Below the pieces are notes generated by a model. That model did no database searches, was not told where the DNA came from, and saw nothing but the letters and a program-made list of their open reading frames with translations. Both the position numbers and the translations under genes were made by a program. This document shows, piece by piece, positions 25,628 to 33,812 of a stretch of DNA of 64,000 bases (position 1 is its first letter; each line of letters starts with the position of its first letter). Origin of the DNA: Actinomadura alba (lineage in GTDB: Bacteria > Actinomycetota > Actinomycetes > Streptosporangiales > Streptosporangiaceae). Where the stretch lies: assembly GCF_014323705.1 (NCBI RefSeq), contig NZ_JABVEC010000003.1, positions 186,001 through 250,000 of the forward strand. Direction: 5' to 3'.

Positions 25628-27760
25628 TCAGTTGACCACCGCGAGGACGAGCGGCAGCACCGCCGGGGCACCGGCCTCGCGGAGCAGCCGGGCGGCGACG
25701 GTCATGGTCCAGCCGCTGTCGATGCGGTCGTCGACCAGCAGGACCGGGCCGCCCAGGTCGGCGACCGCCACGCGCACCTCGTCGGGCAGCACCAGCGACT
25801 CCGACACCGACCGCAGCCGCTGCGCGCTGTTGTGCTGGCGCGCCACCGGCGGGCCCTGCACGGCGAGCTCCCCGAGGTACGGCAGCCGGCCGATCTGCGC
25901 GATCCGACGCCCGAGATCACCGACCAGCCGGGGCCGGGTACGTGATCCAACGCCCACCACACCGGCCGGGCGCTCGGCCCAGTCCCATGCGGAGAGCACC
26001 TTCACCATCGCGTCGAACACCTCGTCCGGCACCGGCCCGTCGGGCTCGCCCTCGGCGAACATCTGCCGCAGCCGGTTGCCCCAGCCGATGTCGGTGAGCC
26101 GACCGAGTGCGCGGCCCGCCTCGGCCGTGACGGCGGCCGGGATGCGGCCGGAGAAGCCCAGCTCCTTCATGCCGGTGGGCCACATCCGCCGGGGCGTCAC
26201 CTCGACCCCCGGGCGGCGCAGGCGCTCACGGGTGCGCGCGGCACCCTGGTCGGAGACGTCCTCGGGCCAGTGCCGCTCCGTGCAGTTGTCACAGCGGCCG
26301 CAGCGCACCGCCTCGGGATCGTCGAGCCGCCTGCGCAGGAACTCCATGCGGCAGCCGTCGGTGGCGATGTAGTCGAGCATCGCCTGCTGCTCGCGACCGC
26401 GCTCGGCGGCCACCCGCGCGTAGCGGTCCCGGTCGTAGCCCCACTCCCGTCCGGTGGCCACCCAGCCCCCGCGCACCCGCCGCACCGCGCCGTCGACGTC
26501 GAGGACCTTGAGCATCATCTCCAGCCGACCCCGGCTCAGGTCGACCCTCGGCTCCAGCGCGCCGGTCGACAGCGGGGTCTCGCCGAGCTCGGCCAATGTC
26601 GCCCGGACGATCTGCTCGGGCGGGAAGGCCAGCCCGGCGAAGTAGGCCCAGATGTCGCGGTCCTCCGTGCCGGGCAGCAGGATCACCTCGGCGCGCTCGA
26701 CGCCCCGCCCCGCACGGCCGATCTGCTGGTAGTAGGCCACCGGCGACTGCGGCGCGCCGACATGGACGATGAAGCCGAGATCGGGCTTGTCGAACCCCAT
26801 GCCGAGCGCGCTGGTGGCGACGAGCGCCTTCAGCTTGTTGCCGAGCAGGTCCTGCTCGGCCTGGAGCCGCTCGGCGGGATCGGTCTGCCCGGAATAGGCG
26901 GCGACCTCGTACCCCCGGTCGCGCAGCAGCCCGGCGACGTCGTGCGCGGCGGCCACGGTCAGCGTGTAGACGATCCCGGAGCCCGGCAGCTCGCCCAGCC
27001 GGTCGGCCAGCCAGGTGAGCCGCTGCTCGGCGACCGGCAACCGTACGACGGCCAGCCGCAGGCTCTCGCGTTCGAGGGAGCCGCGCAGGACCAGCGTCTC
27101 GCCCGCGCCGGCGGTGGCGAGTTGCTCGGCCACGTCGTGCGTCACGCGGGCGTTGGCGGTGGCGGTGGTGGCGAGCACCGGAATCCCCGGCGGGAGCTCG
27201 GCGAGCAACGTGCCCAGCCGCCGGTAGTCGGGCCGGAAGTCGTGTCCCCAGTCGGAGATGCAGTGCGCCTCGTCGACGACGATCAGCCCGGCGCCCGCCG
27301 CTAGCTTGGGGAGCACCTGGTCGCGGAAGTCGGGGTTGTTGAGCCGCTCCGGGCTCACCAACAGCACGTCGACCGCGCCGGCCTCGACCTCGGCGTAGAC
27401 CCGCTCCCAGTCCTCGGTGTTGGCCGAGTTGATCGTACGGGCGTGGATGCCGGCCCGGTCGGCGGCGTCGATCTGGTTGCGCATGAGCGCGAGCAACGGC
27501 GACACGATCACCGTCGGCCCGGCGCCACGGCCGCGCAGCAGCCGGGTCGCGACGAAGTAGACCGCCGACTTGCCCCAACCGGTGCGCTGTACGACCAGTG
27601 CCCTCTTGCGCTCGACGACCAGCGCCCTGATCGCCGTCCACTGGTCCTCGCGCAGCCGGGCGTGCTCACCGGCGAGGGCCCGCAGGCAGCGCTCGGCCTC
27701 ACCGCGCAGGACGTCGTCGGCTGCGGGGTCGGGCACCAGGGAGGACTCCGTCTCGGTCAT
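25628..27760 (-). CDS. recQ: RecQ-family DNA helicase with C-terminal phosphoribosyltransferase-like domain
   Basis: A 710-residue helicase. The Walker A variant VQRTGWGKSAVYF, the DEAH box VVDEAHCISDWGHDFRPDYR and the SF2 helicase C domain (GIVYTLTVAAAHDVAGLL, GRAGRG) are followed by a RecQ zinc module with the Cys set CRMEFLRRRL and CGRCDNC. The last about 100 residues carry PVLLVDDRIDSGWTMTVAA, the PRPP-loop signature of a phosphoribosyltransferase, an uncommon tail seen in some actinobacterial RecQ proteins. ATG 27760 has AAGGAGG upstream; longer in-frame starts lack one. It probably unwinds DNA in recombination and repair. Confidence 0.93.
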   Translation of the reverse strand: MTETESSLVPDPAADDVLRGEAERCLRALAGEHARLREDQWTAIRALVVERKRALVVQRTGWGKSAVYFVATRLLRGRGAGPTVIVSPLLALMRNQIDAADRAGIHARTINSANTEDWERVYAEVEAGAVDVLLVSPERLNNPDFRDQVLPKLAAGAGLIVVDEAHCISDWGHDFRPDYRRLGTLLAELPPGIPVLATTATANARVTHDVAEQLATAGAGETLVLRGSLERESLRLAVVRLPVAEQRLTWLADRLGELPGSGIVYTLTVAAAHDVAGLLRDRGYEVAAYSGQTDPAERLQAEQDLLGNKLKALVATSALGMGFDKPDLGFIVHVGAPQSPVAYYQQIGRAGRGVERAEVILLPGTEDRDIWAYFAGLAFPPEQIVRATLAELGETPLSTGALEPRVDLSRGRLEMMLKVLDVDGAVRRVRGGWVATGREWGYDRDRYARVAAERGREQQAMLDYIATDGCRMEFLRRRLDDPEAVRCGRCDNCTERHWPEDVSDQGAARTRERLRRPGVEVTPRRMWPTGMKELGFSGRIPAAVTAEAGRALGRLTDIGWGNRLRQMFAEGEPDGPVPDEVFDAMVKVLSAWDWAERPAGVVGVGSRTRPRLVGDLGRRIAQIGRLPYLGELAVQGPPVARQHNSAQRLRSVSESLVLPDEVRVAVADLGGPVLLVDDRIDSGWTMTVAARLLREAGAPAVLPLVLAVVN

Positions 27761-27973
27761 GCCCTCCTTGGTATCAGCCGCGGCGGACAACTCCGGCCAG
27801 AACCCATGCTCAGACCGCGGATGTTTCGCCGACCGTGGAGGCCGGAGCCGGGCGAGGAAGGCCATCGGGTGGAGATCAGCGTCGTCCCCCGTGACCGGCT
27901 ACAACAAGCTCGCAGGCCCGCTCGGACCGGTGCCGTGTCGTATTCGACGGTGTCGTATTCCGTCGCGCCGGCT

Positions 27974-28516
27974 TCAGTGGGGGCGGAGGGCGTCTAGGAC
28001 CAGGGCCACCGTCCGGTGGCGGAGGTCGTCGGACCAGGCAGCGGCCAGGGCGCCGTGGGTGGTGGCGATGAGCAAGGCCATGACCTCGTCGAGGCGGACG
28101 TCGGGGCGGACGGTCCCGGCCTCTCGGGCGGCGTCCAGCAGCGCGCCGACGGTGTGGTTGAGCGCCATGACCTGCTCACCCGGTTCGATGGAGGTGCCCT
28201 CTTGGGCGAGGAGGGCGACGACGGTGCCGATCTTGGCCGAGCTTTCGACGAGGAAGGTGAAGTAGTCGTAGAACGCGGTTCCGGGGTCTCCCTCGGCGAT
28301 GAGGGTCTCCGCCTTGTCGATGAGGCGTTCTCTGAGCTCCTTCATGATCGCGGCGAGGAGGTCGTGCTTGGTGGGGAAATGACGGAAGACCGTCCCGATG
28401 GCGACGCCGGCGCGGGCGGCGACCTCCTCGGTGGACGCGGAGGGGCCGCGTTCGGCGAACACCTCTTGGGCGACGGCGAGGATGCGGGCGCGGTTGCGCC
28501 GGGCGTCGGCGCGCAT
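27974..28516 (-). CDS. TetR-family transcriptional repressor
   Basis: A 180-residue protein with the TetR helix-turn-helix at about residues 25-50 (TEEVAARAGVAIGTVFRHF) and a helical ligand domain. ATG 28516 matches the usual TetR N-terminus (MRADARRNRARIL); a TTG at 28552 lies immediately beyond the operator region and would leave almost no leader. It is divergent from a SnoaL-like gene, and two near-identical palindromes sit within the divergent promoters, so it very likely represses both genes. The inducer is unknown. Confidence 0.92.
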   Translation of the reverse strand: MRADARRNRARILAVAQEVFAERGPSASTEEVAARAGVAIGTVFRHFPTKHDLLAAIMKELRERLIDKAETLIAEGDPGTAFYDYFTFLVESSAKIGTVVALLAQEGTSIEPGEQVMALNHTVGALLDAAREAGTVRPDVRLDEVMALLIATTHGALAAAWSDDLRHRTVALVLDALRPH

Positions 28517-28545
28517 GGGCTTGCCGGGTGTCGTTCGTCCACTCG

Positions 28546-28595
28546 TTGACAAGATGAGTCCTGACTCATATTTTAGGATGAGTTCAGACTCATCT
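28546..28595. promoter_or_regulatory. Divergent promoters with two TetR operators
   Basis: Plus strand: -35 TTGACA at 28546-28551, 17-base spacer, -10 TATTTT at 28569-28574. Operator 1, ATGAGTCCTGACTCAT (28554-28569), fills that spacer. Operator 2, GATGAGTTCAGACTCATC (28578-28595), lies over the plus-strand start point and within the spacer of a minus-strand promoter whose -10 is TAAAAT (about 28571-28576 read in reverse). The two operators share the ATGAGT/ACTCAT arms and are 24 bp apart. Binding of the TetR protein should block both promoters. Confidence 0.8.
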
Positions 28596-28618
28596 TAATT
28601 CACTCCGAAGGAGGCCTC

Positions 28619-29023
28619 ATGCCTGATCAGACCCCACGGGACCTCTTCGCCCGCTTTCAGCGCAACGCCTTGGCCGGACAGGCCGGCCTGGACGAGGAGA
28701 TGCTGGCCGACGACGTCGTCGTGGAGCAGCCGTTCGCTCCTGCCGGGCACCGTAGGATCGAGGGCCGGGAGAAGGTGGCGGCAATGACGCGGGCAGGCCG
28801 CGAGGCGCTCTCCATCGTGTTCGAGGAGTTCCGGGACGTGGTGATCCACGAGACCGCTGACCCGGAGGTGATCATCGCCGAGTACCAGATGGTGGCCACG
28901 ATGCCGGGGAGCGGCGCGCGGGCCACGGCCGCGTTCGCGGTGGTTCTGCGTGCCCGTGACGGGCGCATCGCGCACTGGCGCGAGTACCAGGACCGCGCGG
29001 CGATCGCCGAAGCCATGGCCTGA
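28619..29023 (+). CDS. SnoaL-like/nuclear transport factor 2 fold protein
   Basis: A 134-residue small cone-fold protein. The signatures are DLFARFQRNALAGQAG, DEEMLADDVVVEQPFAPAG, HRRIEGREKVAAM and a terminal strand pair FAVVLRARDGRIAHWREYQD. Members are ketosteroid-isomerase-like enzymes or binding proteins; no catalytic residues can be assigned. ATG 28619 has GAAGGAGG upstream. It is under the divergent TetR-controlled promoter and is likely the main target of that repressor, possibly a stress or detoxification response. Confidence 0.88.
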   Translation: MPDQTPRDLFARFQRNALAGQAGLDEEMLADDVVVEQPFAPAGHRRIEGREKVAAMTRAGREALSIVFEEFRDVVIHETADPEVIIAEYQMVATMPGSGARATAAFAVVLRARDGRIAHWREYQDRAAIAEAMA

Positions 29024-29063
29024 GCCACTCGGGAGGGCAGGGGACTTTCCACGGCCGCGCCGC

Positions 29064-32000
29064 CTAACGGGGGTCGAGCGTACGGCCGTGGGCGAACTCG
29101 GCCGCGAACGCCGCCTCGCCCAGCGCGGCGCGGGCGCGCGCGGTGACGCGGTCGACGTCGCCGCGCTCGGCGGGCGGGAGCGGGGCCCCGACGCCCTCAC
29201 GGGTCGCTGCGGCGGTGCCCAGCAACCGGGCGGCGTCATCGTGATGGCCCGCGAGGGCCCGCGCGCCGGCCAGTCCCTCCAGGGCCAAGGCGATCGCCCG
29301 TGGGTCACAGGTGCTCCTGGCGCTCTCGAGACCCTCCATCTGCAGGGACAGGGCGGCCTCGGCGTCGCCGCGCAACTCGGCGACGAACCCCAGCTCGGCC
29401 AGGATGAAGGCGATGCCGGGGGCTCCTCCGACGTCGCGCAGCCACGGCAGCCAGGCGCGCAGGTGCTTCTCGGCGGTGTCGAGGTCACCCTCCCGCCTCG
29501 CCACCAGCCCCAGCCCGACCTCGGCGAACTCCCCCGCCGGCTTGCTCGACTGCTCGGCCGCCAGCCGCCCGGCCCTCTCGTGCAGTTCCCTGGCCGCCGC
29601 CAGGTCACCGGTGAGCAGGGCGATCCGCCCGAGCCCGGACAGCCGGAACGACACTTCGATCCACATCTCGAGCTCCTCGGCCACCCGCAGACCCTCGGTG
29701 AGCAGCCGGGCGGCCTGTTCGTAGTCACCGGTGATCTCGGCCCAGCGGCCCAGCGCGTCCGTGGCCTCCAGCCGTCCCCACGCGTCGCCGAGCTCGCGGA
29801 ACAGTGCGAGGCTCTCCTGGGCGTCGCGCTTGATCGCGCCGATGTCGCCGTGGACGATCGCCAGCATGGCGCGGGTGCTGAGCGCGGCGGCGGTGCCCCA
29901 GCGGTCCCCGAGCGCCCGGAAGGCGGCGAGCGCCCGGTCGACCCGTTCCTCGGTCACGGCCAAGTCGCCGTAGGCCCACAGGATGAAGGCGAGGAACCAC
30001 TCCGCTCTGGCCCGGGTGCGTGGCTCGTCGACGCCGTCGTAGGCCGCCAGCGCCGCCCGGCTCAGCTCCTCCGCCCTCGTACCGTCGCCCGAGGCCACGG
30101 TCATGCCCGCCTGCCACGTGACGGCCTCGGCCAGGGCGGCGGCGGCCTCCGGGCGGGCACCGGGCCCGCCGGCCGTGCGGCCGAGGGCCACGGCACCCTC
30201 CAGCGAACGGCGGGCCTCGCCGTACCGGCCGCGCAGGAACCAGTACCAGCTCAGCGCGTTGACCAGGCGCAGCGCGAGGTCGGCGGCCCCGGCGCGAACA
30301 GCGCCCTCCAGCGCGGCCCGCAGGTTGGCGACCTCCCGGTCGAGGCGCTCCAGCCACCGCGTCTGCTCGGGGCCGCGCAGATGTGAGGACGCCCGTTCGG
30401 CCAGCTCGGCGTAGTAACGGCCGTGCCGCCGACGCAGGCGATCATGCTCTCCCGCCTCGGCGAGGCGCTCGAGGCAGTACGCGGCGACCGACTCCAGCAG
30501 GCGGTACCGGGGACCGGCGGCGTCCGCCGCCACCACGACGAGGGAGCGGTCCACCAGACCGGCCAGCACGTCGAGTACCTCGGCCGAGCGCACGCCGTCT
30601 CCGGCGCACACCCGCTCGGCGGCCTCGAGCGTGCAGCCGTCGGCGTGCACGGCGAGCCGCCGCAGCACGACACGCTCAGGTTCGGTGAGTGGCTCCCAGC
30701 TCCAGTCGATCATGGCGCGCAGGGTCCGTTGCCGTGCCGGCGCACCCCGTGCCCCGGCGGTCAGCAGTCGGAACCTGTCGTCCAGCCGGGCGGCCAGCTC
30801 CCGCGCGCCGAGGGCACGTACGCGGGCGGCCGCCAGCTCCAGCGCCAGCGGGATGCCGTCGAGACGGCGGCAGATCGCGGCGACCGCCGGGGCGTTGGCC
30901 GGGTCGAGCGTGAATCCGGGCGCCGCGGCGGCGGCCCGGTCGGCGAACAGCCGTACGGCGCCGTACTCCCGCAGCGACTCGGGGGCCGCGTCCGCGGACG
31001 GGCCGGGGGCGTCCAGCGGGGCGACGGCCCGCAGGCTTTCGCCGGCGATCCGGAGGGGCTCCCTGCTGGTCGCCAGGATCCGCAGCCCGGGCACGGCGGC
31101 CAGCAGCCGTCCGGCCAGTTCGGCCGCGGCGTCGATCACATGCTCGCAGTTGTCCAGTACGACCAGCAGCCGCCGAGTGCGCAAGACCTCGGCGAGCCGG
31201 CCGGCCGCCTCGGCGGGCCCGCCGACCGGGTCGGTCTCGTCACGGACGCCGAGCGCCGCGGCCACGGCCTCGGCGAGGTCCGTGGCGGAGGACCGCCTGC
31301 TCAGAGCGGCGAGCTCGACGAGCCACACGCCGTCGGGGTGGTCGGCCATGGCCTGGGCCCCCGCCTCCACGGCCAGCCGGGTCTTGCCGACGCCGCCGGG
31401 ACCGGTGAGCGTCACCAGGCGGTCGGCCGCCAGGAGCGCACGGGTCTCCGCGACCGCCGCCTCCCTGCCGATCAGGTCGCCGAGCGCGGCGGGCAGATTC
31501 GTGCGAGCCGCGGGCGTCGACGGGGCGAGCGAAGGGTCCTGTTCGAGAATGGACCGGTGCAGCTCGACCAGTTCCGGCCCGGGGTCGAGGCCCTGGTCGT
31601 CCGCCAGCCGCCGCCGTAGCTCTCCGTAGCTGGCGAGCGCCTCGCTCTGCCGTCCGCTGCGGTACAGGGCGAGCAGGTACGCGGCGCGCAGCCGCTCGCG
31701 CAGGGGATGCCGGGCCACCGGCCCGGCCAGCTCACCGGTCAGCGCGGCGTGCTCGCCGAGCTCCAGCCGGGCCTGCGCCTGCTCCTCCAGCGCGACCAGC
31801 CGCTGCTCGTCGAGGGCGAAGGCGGCCTCTCGCGCGAAGTCGGCGTCGGCGAAGTCGGCGAAGGCCGGGCCCCGCCACAGGGCGAGCGCGTCGGTGAGCA
31901 GCCCGGCCCTGGTCCGCGGATCGGTGCTGCGGCGAGCTCGCGTGACCAGCGCCGTGAAACGACCCGCGTCGACCGCGTCGCGGTCGATCTCGAGCGCGTA

Positions 32001-32285
32001 GCCGGGCGGGCGGGAGACGACCAGCGCGCGACCGCCCGGTTCGGCCTCTTCGAGGGTCTTGCGGAGCTGGGAGACCCTGGCCTGGAGGGTGCCGCGCGCG
32101 TCGCGCGGCGGACGCGCGCCCCACAGGTCGTCGATCAGGCGGTCGCTCGAGACCGGCCGCCCCGCGTGCGCCAGCAGGTCGGCCAGCAGAGCCCGGACCT
32201 TCGCGTCGGGTACGCGTATGAGCCGCCCCGCACCGCGCTCGCCGCCGGCCCAAACCGCCAGCGGGCCCAGCACCCCGAAACGCAT
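29064..32285 (-). CDS. AfsR/SARP-type regulator with NB-ARC and TPR domains
   Basis: A 1073-residue regulator. It has an OmpR-type winged helix (about 1-95; MRFGVLGPLAVW start), a bacterial transcriptional activation domain (about 96-245), a STAND ATPase (P-loop TGPGGVGKT at about 294-302, Walker B LLVVLDNCEHV at about 373-383) and TPR-like repeats (about 600-1040). Such proteins activate secondary metabolism or local operons in response to ATP and a signal. It is divergent from an imine-reductase-like gene. ATG 32285 matches the conserved family start; an upstream in-frame extension is low-complexity and Cys/Arg rich. An internally deleted paralogue is at 53375-55460. Confidence 0.92.
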   Translation of the reverse strand: MRFGVLGPLAVWAGGERGAGRLIRVPDAKVRALLADLLAHAGRPVSSDRLIDDLWGARPPRDARGTLQARVSQLRKTLEEAEPGGRALVVSRPPGYALEIDRDAVDAGRFTALVTRARRSTDPRTRAGLLTDALALWRGPAFADFADADFAREAAFALDEQRLVALEEQAQARLELGEHAALTGELAGPVARHPLRERLRAAYLLALYRSGRQSEALASYGELRRRLADDQGLDPGPELVELHRSILEQDPSLAPSTPAARTNLPAALGDLIGREAAVAETRALLAADRLVTLTGPGGVGKTRLAVEAGAQAMADHPDGVWLVELAALSRRSSATDLAEAVAAALGVRDETDPVGGPAEAAGRLAEVLRTRRLLVVLDNCEHVIDAAAELAGRLLAAVPGLRILATSREPLRIAGESLRAVAPLDAPGPSADAAPESLREYGAVRLFADRAAAAAPGFTLDPANAPAVAAICRRLDGIPLALELAAARVRALGARELAARLDDRFRLLTAGARGAPARQRTLRAMIDWSWEPLTEPERVVLRRLAVHADGCTLEAAERVCAGDGVRSAEVLDVLAGLVDRSLVVVAADAAGPRYRLLESVAAYCLERLAEAGEHDRLRRRHGRYYAELAERASSHLRGPEQTRWLERLDREVANLRAALEGAVRAGAADLALRLVNALSWYWFLRGRYGEARRSLEGAVALGRTAGGPGARPEAAAALAEAVTWQAGMTVASGDGTRAEELSRAALAAYDGVDEPRTRARAEWFLAFILWAYGDLAVTEERVDRALAAFRALGDRWGTAAALSTRAMLAIVHGDIGAIKRDAQESLALFRELGDAWGRLEATDALGRWAEITGDYEQAARLLTEGLRVAEELEMWIEVSFRLSGLGRIALLTGDLAAARELHERAGRLAAEQSSKPAGEFAEVGLGLVARREGDLDTAEKHLRAWLPWLRDVGGAPGIAFILAELGFVAELRGDAEAALSLQMEGLESARSTCDPRAIALALEGLAGARALAGHHDDAARLLGTAAATREGVGAPLPPAERGDVDRVTARARAALGEAAFAAEFAHGRTLDPR

Positions 32286-32404
32286 TGCGCCAGCGTAACC
32301 CGCCACCGGAGGGCGACCCGCAGCCGATCCGAGGCGATCCCGAAGGACCGCGCAGCACAGTGATACCGACGGGTGGCCACCACAGACGCAGACGGCCGCC
32401 CGAC

Positions 32405-32428
32405 GACAACGACAACGACAACGACAAC
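32405..32428. repeat. GACAAC hexanucleotide microsatellite
   Basis: Four perfect GACAAC units run at 32405-32428 and are flanked by partial units. The repeat lies between the divergent SARP and imine-reductase-like genes, about 20 bp before the ATG of the latter and about 120 bp upstream of the SARP start, so length changes could alter promoter spacing. Confidence 0.85.
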
Positions 32429-32448
32429 GACTGACGGGAGCACACACG

Positions 32449-33354
32449 ATGTCGACGCACGCTGAAGGCGACCGCGCGCCGGTCACGGTCATCGGCCTGG
32501 GCGCGATGGGCTCGGCGATGGCCGAGACCTTCCTGCGGGCCGGTCACCCGACGACGGTGTGGAACCGGACGGCGCACAGGGCCGAGCCCCTGGTGACCAA
32601 GGGCGCGACGGCCGCGGCCTCGCCCGCCGACGCGCTCGCGGCGAGCGACCTGATCGTCATCAGCCAGGTGGACTACCAGGCGATGTACGACTCCCTCGGC
32701 CCGGCCGAGCGGGCGCTGACCGGCCGCGTGCTCGTCAACCTCAGTTCCGGCACGCCGGAGGAGGGGCGCCGTGCGAGCACATGGGCGACCGGGCATGGTG
32801 CCGAGTTCCTGGCCGGCGGCATCATGGCCGACCCTCCTGGGATCGGCCATCCGGGCGCGTTTGCCCTCTACAGCGGGCCGCAGGCCGCCCTGGAACGGCA
32901 CCGCGAGACGCTGAAAGTCCTGGCCGACACCACATACGTCGGGGCCGACGCCGGACTGGCACTGCTCTACTACCAGGCGGGCGCCTACGTCTTCTTGTCG
33001 ACCCTGAGCAGCAGCCTCCACGCCGCCGCCCTGCTGGGAACGGCCGGGGTACCGGCCAAGGATCTGTTCCCCTTCCTGGCGGGCACGTTCGCGGACCTGT
33101 CCACCGATGGCCCAATGGGCTACCTGCGGCGGCTCATGGACGAGGTCGACGCCGGCGAGTACCCGGGGGAACTCAACAACCTCCGGATGCAGGCCGTCGG
33201 GATGGAGCACGTCGTACAAGCCACCCGCGACGCAGGCCTCGACACGGCGGTGCCGGAGGCGCTCAAGGAGCTCTTCGAACGCGCGGTGGAGCGGGGCCAC
33301 GGGGCCGAGGGGCTCACCAGCATCATCGAAGTGATCAAGAAGCCGGCACGCTGA
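32449..33354 (+). CDS. NAD(P)-binding oxidoreductase, imine-reductase-like
   Basis: A 301-residue beta-hydroxyacid-dehydrogenase-fold enzyme. VIGLGAMGSAMAETFLRAGH is the Rossmann motif and VWNRTAHRAEPL shows Arg for NADP preference. VNLSSGTPEEGR and LAGGIMADPPGIGHPGA are the motifs that distinguish imine reductases from the 3-hydroxyisobutyrate branch. It would reduce cyclic imines or related C=N bonds with NADPH. The ATG at 32449 has GGGAG upstream. It is divergent from the SARP regulator, a common layout for a regulator and its target. A strong hairpin follows at 33374-33401. Confidence 0.88.
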   Translation: MSTHAEGDRAPVTVIGLGAMGSAMAETFLRAGHPTTVWNRTAHRAEPLVTKGATAAASPADALAASDLIVISQVDYQAMYDSLGPAERALTGRVLVNLSSGTPEEGRRASTWATGHGAEFLAGGIMADPPGIGHPGAFALYSGPQAALERHRETLKVLADTTYVGADAGLALLYYQAGAYVFLSTLSSSLHAAALLGTAGVPAKDLFPFLAGTFADLSTDGPMGYLRRLMDEVDAGEYPGELNNLRMQAVGMEHVVQATRDAGLDTAVPEALKELFERAVERGHGAEGLTSIIEVIKKPAR

Positions 33355-33373
33355 CCGGCCGGGCGGCCCGTCT

Positions 33374-33401
33374 CTCCCGCCACACCGCGGTGTCGCGGGA
33401 G
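33374..33401 (+). terminator. Hairpin after the imine-reductase-like gene
   Basis: Arms CTCCCGC (33374-33380) and GCGGGAG (33395-33401) continue after a C/C mismatch into ACAC/GTGT with a CGCG loop, 20 bp past the stop codon. No T-run follows, as is usual in actinobacterial hairpin terminators. Confidence 0.55.
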
Positions 33402-33466
33402 CGGGCAGCCCGACGCTCCATCGAACGCCCGCTCGAAATGTCGGTGCGCGGAAGTACGTTCATCGC

Positions 33467-33793
33467 ATGTACCGACAGGGAGACATCCTCATCCTTCCCG
33501 TCGCGGAAGAGTCCGTGCCCGCCGAGGTGCGCGCGCTGGCCCCGGCGGTCCGCGACGGCAGGGGCCGCATCGTGCTGGCGCTCGGTGAGATGACCGGCCA
33601 CGCGCACGCGATTCACGCACCCGGTGAGCTGCTCCGCGACCGCGATCCGCTGCTGCCCGACCACCTGCACCTGCCTTCCGGCGGGCGCCTCGTCCACGAG
33701 GAGCACGCCGCGATCTCACTCCCCAAGGGCTGGTACCGGGTCGTGCGCCAGCGAGAGTACGTCCCCGGCGCCGTCCGGGTCGTCGCCGACTGA
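33467..33793 (+). CDS. Conserved hypothetical protein, partner of the DUF6745 gene
   Basis: A 108-residue soluble protein of unknown function with a beta-rich sequence: RQGDILILPV at the start, GRIVLALGEMTGHAHAIHAP with clustered His residues, SGGRLVHEEHAAISLPKGWY and VVRQREYVPGAVRVVAD. It lies 19 bp before a DUF6745 gene on the same strand, a pairing seen in other actinobacteria, so the two probably act together. No catalytic motif is identified; the His-rich GHAHAIH stretch could bind metal. Confidence 0.8.
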   Translation: MYRQGDILILPVAEESVPAEVRALAPAVRDGRGRIVLALGEMTGHAHAIHAPGELLRDRDPLLPDHLHLPSGGRLVHEEHAAISLPKGWYRVVRQREYVPGAVRVVAD

Positions 33794-33812
33794 TCCGCGG
33801 GGGAACCTTCTC

